From: Acidobacteriota bacterium
GTDB lineage: Bacteria > Acidobacteriota > Vicinamibacteria > Marinacidobacterales > Marinacidobacteraceae
NCBI GenBank assembly: GCA_022826195.1
Contig: JAJDVI010000001.1
Span: 1-64,000 of the forward strand
Direction: 5' to 3'
Length of the DNA: 64,000 bases
The stretch's first letter is position 1. Each line of letters starts with the position of its first letter. The notes under the pieces were generated by a model. It worked only from the letters and a program-made list of their open reading frames with translations. It was not told the origin of the DNA and did not search any database. A program made the translations under genes and the position numbers. Shown here in pieces: positions 1-9,536 of this stretch.

Positions 1-3000
1 CGGGCCGTCCCGAACCCGGTGCCGGGCCTGTTGGCGCTTCTCCGCCGCCAGGGGCGCATCCCCGCCGCGGCCGCCAGCCGCGCGGCGGCGGTCGAGCGGC
101 TGCCGCCGCCGCGACACGAGGCCGCCCTGGTGGCCGAGGGAATCGTCTCGGAGGAGGACATCGCGCAGGCAGTCGCCGACGACGCCGGACTCCCCTTCCG
201 GGTGATCAACCCGCTGGAGCTCAACCCGGAAGTGGTGACCGGGGCTTTGCCGGCGCCGTTCGCCCGCCGGCACACCATCTGCGCCCTCAGCAGGATGGGG
301 GACACCCTGACGGTGGCGGTCGCGAATCCCTTCGACCGCGGAGCCATCGCGGATCTCGAACGGTATCTGGGGGTCCGGGTAAAGGTCGTGGTCGCGACCC
401 GTTCCGACATCGAGGGGATCAACGGCAGCCTCTACAACCTGCGGACGTCGCTGCGCGCCGCGGAAACCGAGCTGACCGACGGAGACGGCGACCGCGCAGA
501 CCCACCCGCCGCGGACCAGGAGTTCGTTTCGGGGTCCGAGGCGGCGGGCGACCTGGAGCCCACGACCCGCCCGGTCGTGGCCGCCCTCGACAGCATCCTC
601 CACCAGGCGTTCGAGCACCGCGCCTCGGACATCCACCTCGAACCGAAGCGCGACCACGCTGTCGTGCGTTTTCGCGTCGACGGCGTCCTGCGGACGATGC
701 ACACCTTTCCCCGAATCGTGTACCAGGCCGTCGTCAGCCGCCTCAAGATGCTCTGCGGACTCGACATCGCCGAGAAACGGCGTCCCCAGGACGGCCGCAT
801 CAAGCGCATCGAATCGGAAAAGGAAATCGAGCTGCGGGTTTCGACCCTCCCGACCGTCTTCGGCGAAAAGGCGGTCCTGCGGGTGTTCGACCCGGCGGCC
901 CTGGTCTCGTCGCTCGAGGAACTCAGGCTGGCCGAAGACGAGGAGCGGCGCCTCCGCCAGATGCTGAGCCGCCGGGAAGGGCTGCTCCTGGTCACCGGCC
1001 CCACCGGCAGCGGCAAGACCACGACGCTCTACTCGGTGCTCCGGCACGTCACGACCCCCGAAGTGAACGTCGTGACGATCGAGGATCCGGTGGAACTGGT
1101 CGTCCCGCCGCTCAGCCAGGTGCAGGTGAATCCCCGCATCCGTTTCTCGTTCGCGGCCGCCATTCGCAGCGTGCTCCGCCAGGACCCGGACATCCTCATG
1201 GTGGGAGAGATCCGGGATGCCGAAACCGCCGAAATGGCGGTGCAGGCGGCCCTCACCGGACACCTCGTCCTCTCGACGCTCCACACGAACGACGCCCCCG
1301 GTGCGATCACCCGCCTCGCCGACCTCGGCGTGCCGCGCTTCCTGATCGGTACCACGCTGGTGGGGGTCGTCGCCCAGCGGCTCGTCCGCACCATCTGCCG
1401 CGGCTGCGGCCGCGAGGCCACGCTCTCGGCGGGGGAGGCGGAGACCCTGTCGGCCCGCGAGGCCGCCGGCCGGCCGGTACGGGTGGGCGCAGGCTGTGCG
1501 CGCTGCCGCGACACCGGCTACCAGGGACGCCGGGCGGTCTTCGAGATCCTGCCCGTCGATTCGCGGGCGGCCGCCCAGATCCTGAACGGTTGCACCGCGG
1601 AGGACCTGGCGCGCTCCGCACGCCGCCGGGGAGTCCGGAGCCTCCGCCAGGCCGCGGTGCGCCTGCTGCTGGAAGGAGAGACGAGTGTCACCGAGGTGGT
1701 CCGGGTGACCGGCGCCGGTCCGGATCCGGGGCTCTTCGAGCACCCGCCCGGGCCGCCCCCAACCCGCCGCGGGGCCCGCGCCGCGTTACAGACCGAGCGC
1801 CCGGCTGATCACCAGGAGCAGGGCCGGGATTCCGTAGAACACCGCGATCACGTAGCCGATCGCCAGGCTCCGGTTCGCCACCGCGATGTCCGCGAGGCGG
1901 CGCGCCGCCGCCAGCGGGATCTGCCGGATCCGGGCGACGGGGTAGACCATCAGGATGCCGACCAGGTTGAACAGGAGGTGGACGACCGCCAACTGGAATC
2001 CCCAGTGGGCGTTGGGGCCCGAAACGGCGAGGGCGGCGAGGAATGCCGTGACCGTCGTGCCGACGTTGGCCCCCAGGGTGACCGGGAAAGCGTCGTCGAG
2101 GAGCAGGAGCCCGGCTCCGGCAAGGGGGACCAGCATCGACGTGGTGATCGAGCTGGACTGGACGAGAACGGTGACGACGGCCCCCGTTCCCATGGCGAGG
2201 AGCGCGTGACGGCCGAGCACCCGGTGGAGGGCAGCCTCGCCCCGGCCGGCGGAGATGCTCTTCAGGGTGCGGACGAGCAGGCCGAGGGCGACGACCAGCA
2301 GTACGACCGAGACGACGGCCAGCAGCGCGGCGGCCGCCTCGTCGGAGCCGGTCACGATGCCCGCGAACCACTCGATCGGTATCGGGACCACCTCGATGAT
2401 GCTCTTGAGGGGGCTCTCGTAATCGATACCGGTCCCGAGCAAGCCCCCGAATTGCGCGGAAACCACGCCGGAGAGCCGCGTCAGGAACCCGGTAGCGATT
2501 TCGAGCGGCAGGAGGATGGCAACCGCGATCAGGTTGAACAGGTCGTGGCAGGTAGCCACCTCGAAGGCCCGCCGCAGTTCCTTCCCGTCCCGCAGGTGTC
2601 CGAGAGCGGCGATCGAGTTGGTGACCGTCGTCCCGATGTTGGCGCCCATCACCATGGGGATGGCGTGTTCGAACGGCAGCGGGGACTCCGGGGCGGCGAC
2701 CAGTCCCACGATGAGCGAACTGGTGACCGAGGAACTCTGGACCAGCGTCGTGGCCAGGATTCCGATGATGAGTCCCACGAAGGGGTTCGCCGAAGCCTGG
2801 AAGAAGCCGTCGAGGAGCCCGGAACCGAGACCCTTGAATCCCTCCCCCAAGCCGTCGATCGCCCCCAGGAAGAGGACGAACAGCAGAATCAGTCCCGCGA
2901 AGCGCGGCAACTGGGCGAACCGGCTCCCGCCGGGTTCGCGTCCGGGTTCCATCATGCCGTCCCTCGACAGGTCCCCGGCGCGGGGTCAGGCAGCAAATCC

Positions 3001-3054
3001 TCGGGGCAACCGAAAGGCGCCGCACCGGAATTTCGCTTCGTCATGGATGACTGA
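1..3054 (+). CDS. gspE: GspE/PilB-type secretion or pilus ATPase; 5' end outside window, no stop at the expected 3' end
   Basis: This ATPase drives type II secretion pseudopilus or type IV pilus assembly from the cytoplasmic side of the inner membrane. Counting from the GTG at 19, a GspE N-terminal domain spans about residues 1-130. Walker A GPTGSGKTTT is near 327, the Asp box IEDPVE near 354, Walker B LMVGEIRD near 393, the His box STLHTND near 419, and a CRGC/CARC zinc element near 459-497. Family similarity ends at about base 1740. The frame is open to base 1 and no ribosome-binding site precedes the GTG, so the gene probably starts upstream. No in-frame stop occurs until 3052-3054. Everything after about 1750 is antisense to the phosphate transporter gene and is probably not genuine protein. 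A frameshift near the end, in the C-rich run at 1745-1760, or real read-through could explain this. The family assignment is secure; the 3' end is not. Confidence 0.8.
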   Translation, partial: RAVPNPVPGLLALLRRQGRIPAAAASRAAAVERLPPPRHEAALVAEGIVSEEDIAQAVADDAGLPFRVINPLELNPEVVTGALPAPFARRHTICALSRMGDTLTVAVANPFDRGAIADLERYLGVRVKVVVATRSDIEGINGSLYNLRTSLRAAETELTDGDGDRADPPAADQEFVSGSEAAGDLEPTTRPVVAALDSILHQAFEHRASDIHLEPKRDHAVVRFRVDGVLRTMHTFPRIVYQAVVSRLKMLCGLDIAEKRRPQDGRIKRIESEKEIELRVSTLPTVFGEKAVLRVFDPAALVSSLEELRLAEDEERRLRQMLSRREGLLLVTGPTGSGKTTTLYSVLRHVTTPEVNVVTIEDPVELVVPPLSQVQVNPRIRFSFAAAIRSVLRQDPDILMVGEIRDAETAEMAVQAALTGHLVLSTLHTNDAPGAITRLADLGVPRFLIGTTLVGVVAQRLVRTICRGCGREATLSAGEAETLSAREAAGRPVRVGAGCARCRDTGYQGRRAVFEILPVDSRAAAQILNGCTAEDLARSARRRGVRSLRQAAVRLLLEGETSVTEVVRVTGAGPDPGLFEHPPGPPPTRRGARAALQTERPADHQEQGRDSVEHRDHVADRQAPVRHRDVREAARRRQRDLPDPGDGVDHQDADQVEQEVDDRQLESPVGVGARNGEGGEECRDRRADVGPQGDRESVVEEQEPGSGKGDQHRRGDRAGLDENGDDGPRSHGEERVTAEHPVEGSLAPAGGDALQGADEQAEGDDQQYDRDDGQQRGGRLVGAGHDAREPLDRYRDHLDDALEGALVIDTGPEQAPELRGNHAGEPRQEPGSDFERQEDGNRDQVEQVVAGSHLEGPPQFLPVPQVSESGDRVGDRRPDVGAHHHGDGVFERQRGLRGGDQSHDERTGDRGTLDQRRGQDSDDESHEGVRRSLEEAVEEPGTETLESLPQAVDRPQEEDEQQNQSREARQLGEPAPAGFASGFHHAVPRQVPGAGSGSKSSGQPKGAAPEFRFVMDD
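1786..2955 (-). CDS. Na/Pi cotransporter family membrane protein
   Basis: This is a sodium-dependent phosphate transporter of the NptA/PNaS family (Na_Pi_cotrans repeats) in the inner membrane. The 389-residue protein holds two homologous halves. Each has a QSSS motif (TTLVQSSSVTSS near residue 70; VTVLVQSSSITTS in the second half) and a GANIGTT or GANVGTT motif, the family's inverted-repeat signature. About eight hydrophobic segments are visible. It lacks the C-terminal PhoU-like domain of longer homologues. Two ATG codons are adjacent (2953-2955 and 2950-2952), with a GAGGG stretch just upstream. It lies wholly antisense to the open frame that continues from gspE. Its family motifs show that this strand carries the gene. 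Confidence 0.88.
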   Translation of the reverse strand: MMEPGREPGGSRFAQLPRFAGLILLFVLFLGAIDGLGEGFKGLGSGLLDGFFQASANPFVGLIIGILATTLVQSSSVTSSLIVGLVAAPESPLPFEHAIPMVMGANIGTTVTNSIAALGHLRDGKELRRAFEVATCHDLFNLIAVAILLPLEIATGFLTRLSGVVSAQFGGLLGTGIDYESPLKSIIEVVPIPIEWFAGIVTGSDEAAAALLAVVSVVLLVVALGLLVRTLKSISAGRGEAALHRVLGRHALLAMGTGAVVTVLVQSSSITTSMLVPLAGAGLLLLDDAFPVTLGANVGTTVTAFLAALAVSGPNAHWGFQLAVVHLLFNLVGILMVYPVARIRQIPLAAARRLADIAVANRSLAIGYVIAVFYGIPALLLVISRALGL

Positions 3055-3062
3055 GCGCGGAG

Positions 3063-3085
3063 CGGCAGTGCGGCAGACACTGCCG
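3063..3085. terminator. Stem-loop downstream of htrA, possible terminator
   Basis: CGGCAGTG and CACTGCCG form a perfect 8-bp stem around a 7-base loop, between the htrA stop at 3154 and the transporter start at 2955, both on the minus strand. There is no T-run, so it is either a weak intrinsic terminator or an mRNA-stabilising hairpin for htrA. Confidence 0.35.
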
Positions 3086-3153
3086 GCGGAGGGTAGCGGC
3101 CCCGGTCCGTCCGGAATGTTACAAATCGGTAGGAAACTCGTCCCGCGGGAGTC

Positions 3154-4722
<1,569 letters not shown>

Positions 4723-4913
4723 GAACGGTGGCCTCCTTGGGCGGGTTCCGCTAATGGGCTGGGAAACGAATATAACGCGGGCAGACCGATGGGGTTCCAC
4801 CACCGAGCGGCCGGCGGGCGGCGGCGCCGACGGCGAACGAGCCGGTCCGGTCGTGGCACAGGCATTGCGGAAACGTGATCCAACGCGACCGACCACCCGG
4901 AAAGGAGTTCCCC

Positions 4914-5675
4914 ATGACTGGCACGCGGCACATCCTGACGACCCTGCTGGCGGCGGCCTGCCTGGCCGCGGGCACCACGGCGGCGGAGTCCGGGCAACCC
5001 CCGCGCCGGGGACCCTATCCGGACGCCTCCCAACGGAGCGTGCGCGACGCCCGATACGCCTTCTCGAGCTACGGCGGATTCCGCGTGCTGAATGTGACGA
5101 GCGATCTTTTCACCGCCAACGAGTTCGACTTCGGGATCACCGACGGTGACTTCCGGACCGGCAGCTTCGGCTTCGAGTTCGACTTCGCCGTCCTTCCCCG
5201 GGTGGACGTCTCGATCGGCATCGACAACGGAAACGCCGAGACCTACGGGTCCTACCTCGACCTCGTGTACGAAGACGGAGGAGAGATCGAACACTCGGCG
5301 CGGCTGGCCGTGACCGACCTGAGCCTCGGCGTGCGGCTGCGGCTGCTCGGCGGCGCGGCCCGGGTGCGCCCCTACCTGGTCGGCGGCTTTGCCGGGGCCT
5401 ACTACCGGTACACGGAGATCGGCGATTTCGTGGACTTCGAGACCGCGGACATCTACTACGACGTGTTCGAGGAGACGTCGTTCCTGCCCGGTTTCTTCGC
5501 CGGCGCGGGGGCCGACGTCGCCGTCATCCGGTTTCGTGAAGCCGGCAGCCTCGATCTCTTCGGCGAGTTCCGCTACGTCCGGTCCCAGGGCCGGCACACG
5601 GAGGGGTTCGACGGCTTCGGCGACCTCAAGCTCGACCGGTCGGGTGGCCTCTTCGGCATACGGGTCCGGTGGTAG
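4914..5675 (+). CDS. Outer-membrane beta-barrel protein
   Basis: This is a predicted outer-membrane barrel of unknown function. The 253-residue product starts at ATG 4914, eight bases after AAGGAG. It has a signal peptide (LLAAACLAAGTTAAES) and then a series of alternating, aromatic-rich beta strands (YAFSSYGGFRVLNV, FGFEFDFAVL, LVGGFAGAYYRY, LFGEFRYV). It ends in FGIRVRW, with the C-terminal aromatic residue typical of barrels inserted by BamA. The pattern resembles the OmpA-like or outer-membrane-protein beta-barrel (OMP_b-brl) families, but I cannot name a specific one. It is divergent from htrA and followed by a diverged paralogue, so the pair is a tandem duplication. Confidence 0.8.
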   Translation: MTGTRHILTTLLAAACLAAGTTAAESGQPPRRGPYPDASQRSVRDARYAFSSYGGFRVLNVTSDLFTANEFDFGITDGDFRTGSFGFEFDFAVLPRVDVSIGIDNGNAETYGSYLDLVYEDGGEIEHSARLAVTDLSLGVRLRLLGGAARVRPYLVGGFAGAYYRYTEIGDFVDFETADIYYDVFEETSFLPGFFAGAGADVAVIRFREAGSLDLFGEFRYVRSQGRHTEGFDGFGDLKLDRSGGLFGIRVRW

Positions 5676-5746
5676 CGCTCCTTGACCCGGGGCAACCGGA
5701 CAGCGCTGGCGCCGGCCCGACCGGCGCCGCCGGGAGGAACCTCACC

Positions 5747-6505
5747 ATGACCCGCTTCGGCCGAGGCCTGACCTGTCTCATCGCGGCCGCGTGTCTCGCG
5801 GCCACCCCGGTGGCCGCGGAAGAGGCGCAGCCCCCGCGCGGCAGCCGGGACCCCGACCGCTCGCGGTCCGCCGGCGCGCGGCCCCGCTACGGCTTCTCGG
5901 CGTTCGGCGGGTTTCGCGCGCTCCAGGTGGACAGCCGGCTCTTTGACGCCAACGAGGCGGAGTTCGGCCTCACGGAGGACGATTTCCGATCGGGGCGCCT
6001 GGGGTTCGAACTGGACTACGCGCTGCTGCCCATGCTGGAGATCGTCGTCGGGTTCGATACCGGCCAGGCAGAGGTTGATGGGAACTACCTGGACCTGGTC
6101 TACGAAGATGGGTCCGAGATCGAACACTCGGCCTTGCTCAGCCTGACCGACTAGACGCTCGGCGTCCGCATCCGGCCCTTTCAGCAAGGACGAGTGAGTC
6201 CCTACGTCGTGTTCGGCCTGGCCCGGACGCACTACAAGTACTCGGAACAGGGCGAGTTCGTGAACTTCGAGAACTTCGACATCTACTACGACGAACTCGA
6301 AGAGCGCTCTTCCTTCACGGGGTTCTTCGCCGGCGCGGGGTTCGACTTCGCGGTGGTCCGGATGCCCTTCGGGCGGCGGCTCGATGCCTTCGGCGAGTTC
6401 CGCTACTCCCGTGGGGAGGGCCGGCACCGCGGTGATTTCGCGGACTTCGGAGACCTCGGCGTGGCGCGCGGGGGCGCGCTCTTCGGCCTTCGTCTCCGCT
6501 TCTGA
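5747..6505 (+). pseudogene. Second outer-membrane barrel paralogue, interrupted by in-frame TAG
   Basis: This is a tandem copy of the preceding barrel gene, sharing the signal-peptide layout, YGFSAFGGFRALQV, LDLVYEDGSEIEHSA, FDIYYDE and the aromatic C-terminus (FGLRLRF). It starts at ATG 5747, eight bases after GGAGGA. A TAG at 6152-6154 interrupts the frame. Reading resumes in the same frame immediately afterwards (TLGVRIRPF, matching LSLGVRLRL of the paralogue), so it is a single nonsense codon and not a frameshift. The rest is intact, so the lesion is recent, a sequencing error, or a suppressed amber codon. Other genes in the window, including the paralogue next door, end in TAG, so the codon is not generally recoded. 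Confidence 0.75.
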
Positions 6506-6508
6506 CTG

Positions 6509-7348
6509 CTAGCCGCCCGAACGCGACGACACCGCGGCCGCTTCCGGGCGCCCACTGGCCCTCGCCTCGGCGAGGATCTCCAGCAGGGCCGGATGCAGCG
6601 GTCCGTTCGACACGGCGATGTTCGGCCCGCCGTTCGTGAACGGTCCACCGTCGAAGTCCGAAACGACCCCGCCGGCCTCCCGCACGATCACTTCCCCGGC
6701 GGCGGTGTCCCAGGCTCTGAGCGTCTCCTCCCAGAACGCATCGAGACGTCCCGCGGCCACGCAGCACAGGTCCAGCGCCGCCGAGCCGGCGCGGCGTACC
6801 GCCCGCACCCGCCGCATGATGCGGACGAACAGGTCCAGCGCCCGATCCATCGCCTCCGAGGAATAGGGGAACCCGGTGGCGAGCAGGGCGCGTTGCAGGT
6901 CCGCCGTCGGCGAGACCCGGATCGGAACGCCGTTCAGGTGCGCTCCGTGGCCCGCCTCCCCGGTGAACAGCTCCTCGCGGACGGGATCGAGAACGGCGCC
7001 GGCTACGACTTCCCCTCCTTCCTCGTACGCGATCGACACCGCGAACACCGGGAACCCGTGCGCGAAGTTGGTGGTCCCGTCCAGCGGGTCGACGATGAAG
7101 CGGCATCCGGTTCTGGAGCCTCCGACCAGACCGCGCTCCTCCGCCAGGATGGGCACGGAGGGCTCCAGCCGCTGCAGGCAGTCGACGATCGAGGTCTCGG
7201 CAGCGTGATCCACCGCGGTCACCAGGTCGATCGGGCCCTTGAGATCGACCCCGAAACCCCGCTCCGCGCGGGCGCGGTGGGCCTTCGAGACGACTTCGGC
7301 CCCGGCCTTTGCCGCTTCGACGCAGGCCCGCGCCGCGGCGCTCCTCAC
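6509..7348 (-). CDS. suhB: Inositol monophosphatase family protein (SuhB-like)
   Basis: This Mg-dependent phosphatase of the IMPase/FBPase/CysQ superfamily hydrolyses inositol 1-phosphate or related sugar phosphates; some members also act on ribosome maturation. The 279-residue protein has the metal-site motifs LAEERGL, VDPLDGTTNFAHG and AWDTAAGEVIVREAGG in the right order. The GTG start (7346-7348) overlaps the TGA of the upstream rsbW-like gene in GTGA, implying translational coupling. It is the third gene of rng-rsbW-suhB and converges on the broken barrel gene with only three bases between the stops. Confidence 0.9.
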   Translation of the reverse strand: MRSAAARACVEAAKAGAEVVSKAHRARAERGFGVDLKGPIDLVTAVDHAAETSIVDCLQRLEPSVPILAEERGLVGGSRTGCRFIVDPLDGTTNFAHGFPVFAVSIAYEEGGEVVAGAVLDPVREELFTGEAGHGAHLNGVPIRVSPTADLQRALLATGFPYSSEAMDRALDLFVRIMRRVRAVRRAGSAALDLCCVAAGRLDAFWEETLRAWDTAAGEVIVREAGGVVSDFDGGPFTNGGPNIAVSNGPLHPALLEILAEARASGRPEAAAVSSRSGG

Positions 7349-7800
7349 GGCGTCCGCGGCCCTTGCCGCTGGACCAGCACCACGCGCGTTCCTCCGCGGT
7401 CGGTGCGGGTCCAGGTCACGCCGTCCATGAACTGGCGCATGAAGAAGATGCCGCGCCCGCTGTCCTTGAGCAGGTTGTCCTCCAGCAGGGGATCCGGCAC
7501 CTCCGCCGTGTCGAAACCCTCTCCCTCGTCCTCCACTGCAATCCGGACCGCGGGACCGCCACCGCTGCCGTCGCGGGTCTCGATCTGAATCCGGAGGCGC
7601 TTCCTGGGATCCATGCGGTTTCCGTGACGCATCCCGTTGGTGACGGCCTCCCGGACCGCCGCCCCCATCCAGTGCGTGGCGTCCGGCTCGTAGCCGCACT
7701 GGGCACAGTGACGCTCGAAGACGCCCAGGACGACTTCAACCCATTCGATCCGCGTCTCGACGTCCAGCCGAACCGTCACGGGTTCGCTTGCCGGACTCAC
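7345..7800 (-). CDS. RsbW/SpoIIAB-type ATP-binding anti-sigma regulatory kinase
   Basis: This is a 151-residue single-domain HATPase_c_2 protein of the serine-kinase anti-sigma group, which phosphorylates a STAS-domain antagonist and sequesters a sigma factor or other partner. The ATP-site boxes look intact: N box REAVTNGMRHGN, G1 box VEDEGEGFD and G2 box GRGIFFMRQFMD. The GTG start overlaps the rng stop (GTGA, 7797-7800), and its own stop overlaps the suhB start, so all three should be co-translated. A STAS partner candidate is encoded at 16960. No PP2C phosphatase or sigma factor is seen in the window, so its target is unknown. Confidence 0.85.
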   Translation of the reverse strand: MSPASEPVTVRLDVETRIEWVEVVLGVFERHCAQCGYEPDATHWMGAAVREAVTNGMRHGNRMDPRKRLRIQIETRDGSGGGPAVRIAVEDEGEGFDTAEVPDPLLEDNLLKDSGRGIFFMRQFMDGVTWTRTDRGGTRVVLVQRQGPRTP

Positions 7801-9404
7801 GCGGACTTCAGGCTCGCTTCCGGCACTACCGGGTCTGCGAGGAACTCTCCGGCAGCGCCGGGTCGGGTTTCGGCGGCGCCGTCGGTCTCCCCCGCTCCCG
7901 GAACGAGTTCGAACTGCGGCTCCGGGAGCGCCGGGGCGTCCTCGATCGCCACCGGCCCCGCCACGATCGTCCGGATCTCCGGCAGGATGGCGGACCGGCG
8001 AATCGCCGACGCCACGGACGGCGCAGCGCGAATCACGAGTCCGGCGCTGAACTCTGCCGACTTCTTCTGGGCGCGAACGAGCACGTCCTGGCAAACGGCG
8101 CCCAGGGACCGGACCCGGCCCGATCCCCGGCACGCCGGGCAGGAGGCCAGCAGCGCGGACTCCAGCGACGGGCGCTCACGTTTGCGAGTGACGATGACGA
8201 GCCCGGCCCTCGACTCGGGCGGGGCGACCCGGGTGAAGGCCGGGTCCCGGCGCAGTTCGCCCTGCAGGGTGCGGAACACGCGGTCCCGGTTCCGGCCTTC
8301 CTTCATGTCGATGAAATCGATCACGATGATCCCGCCCAGGCCCCGCAACCGGAGTTGGCGCGCGGTCTCCACCGCCGCCTCGAGATTGGTGACGGTGTTC
8401 GTCTCGTCGCGCTCCCCGGTGTCCCCGGTGAAGCTCCCGGTGTTGACGTCCACGGCCACGAGGGCTTCCGTCTGATCGATGATGATCGACCCCCCCGAGG
8501 GGAGACGCACCCGGCGCCGGGTCGCCTGCTCGAAGGCCACCTCGACGCCGTATTCCTCGAAGATCGGGTAGTTCCGCGAGTAGAGCCGCACCTTGTGCTC
8601 CATTCCCGGGAGGAACTGGCGGATGAAGTTCACCATGCGTCCGTAGAGCGTTTCGCTGTCCACCCGGATGACGCTGAACCCCGAGGACAGCACGTCCCGG
8701 ATGTAGCGGAACACCATCGGCACCTCGGCCCGGAGGCAGGCCGGCGGCCCGGAGAGACTCTCTTTCCGGATCTCGGTCCAGTCGGCCTCGAGACGCGCAA
8801 TGTCCGCGGACAGCGTCTCCTCGTCGCGCTGTTCCGCCGTGGAACGCGCCACCCACTCTCCTTTCAGCGTGCTCCGGCGCTCGATGAGCGCCGCAATGCG
8901 AAGCTGCTCCCGTGGTCCCGCGGTGGCTCGCGAGGTGATGACCCCGGTGGGCGCCAGCGGCCGGAAATCGAAGAATCGCCCCTGGAGATTGAGGTCGCAG
9001 CTGACCTTGTAACCCTTCGGCCCGAGCGGCTCACGGACGACCTGCGCGAGTACGGGCTGTCCGGCGCGCAGAAGGTTCTCGAGCCGGAGTCCGGACGCTC
9101 CCGACCCGTTCCCGGTGCCGGCTCCGTCCTGCCCGGCTTCCGAAATGCGGCCTTCTTCCCGCCAGGCATCGAGCGCTCCCCGCGGAATCTGATCGATCTG
9201 CAGGAAGGCGTTGCGGTGCAGTCCGATGTCCAGGAAGGCCGCCTGGGTGCTGGGCACCACGCGCTGAACCCGTCCCCGGTAGATCCCGTGCAGGACGCTC
9301 TGCTCGGAGCGGTGTTCGACACCGAGTTCCACCACCACTCCGTCCTCGAGGAGCGCCATTCGGGTCTCGCCCGGAAGGCTCGTGACGATCAGCTCGCGGT
9401 GCAC
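7797..9404 (-). CDS. rng: Ribonuclease E/G family endoribonuclease
   Basis: This single-strand-specific endoribonuclease acts in rRNA 5' maturation and mRNA decay. The 535-residue protein begins at GTG 9402-9404 with the usual family start (HRELIVTSLPGETRMALLED). An S1 domain follows (HGIYRGRVQRVVPSTQAAFLDIG), then the catalytic DNase I-like part with acidic residues in VAVDVNTGSF and IVIDFIDM, then the zinc link in CPACRGSG. The length fits RNase G rather than RNase E, because there is no long degradosome tail. No good ribosome-binding site is visible at this start. An in-frame TTG at 9458 is an alternative, but it adds residues unlike the family. It follows the rod-shape operon in the same direction after a 132-base gap. 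Confidence 0.92.
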   Translation of the reverse strand: MHRELIVTSLPGETRMALLEDGVVVELGVEHRSEQSVLHGIYRGRVQRVVPSTQAAFLDIGLHRNAFLQIDQIPRGALDAWREEGRISEAGQDGAGTGNGSGASGLRLENLLRAGQPVLAQVVREPLGPKGYKVSCDLNLQGRFFDFRPLAPTGVITSRATAGPREQLRIAALIERRSTLKGEWVARSTAEQRDEETLSADIARLEADWTEIRKESLSGPPACLRAEVPMVFRYIRDVLSSGFSVIRVDSETLYGRMVNFIRQFLPGMEHKVRLYSRNYPIFEEYGVEVAFEQATRRRVRLPSGGSIIIDQTEALVAVDVNTGSFTGDTGERDETNTVTNLEAAVETARQLRLRGLGGIIVIDFIDMKEGRNRDRVFRTLQGELRRDPAFTRVAPPESRAGLVIVTRKRERPSLESALLASCPACRGSGRVRSLGAVCQDVLVRAQKKSAEFSAGLVIRAAPSVASAIRRSAILPEIRTIVAGPVAIEDAPALPEPQFELVPGAGETDGAAETRPGAAGEFLADPVVPEASLKSA

Positions 9405-9474
9405 AGAACTACGGGAAGGGGCGGCGGGGCGTTCGCCGAAACCGTAGCACGGCAGCAAACGGGTCCCCCCGCCC

Positions 9475-9505
9475 GGAGCGCCGGCCTCCGGCCGGCATCC
9501 AGGCC
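9475..9505. repeat. Palindromic repeat copy (GC-rich hairpin) between rodA and rng
   Basis: GCCGGCCTCCGGCCGGC forms a GC-rich hairpin. The reverse complement around it closely matches the unit at 45572-45602. It belongs to the hairpin family dispersed through intergenic spaces in this window. Confidence 0.6.
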
Positions 9506-9536
9506 GTGCCCGGCCCGTTCACCGGACCCCGCCCGG

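Noticed and set aside
5747-6505. TAG as recoded sense codon across the genome
   Set aside because: Other genes here, including the neighbouring paralogue, end in TAG, so general recoding does not fit.
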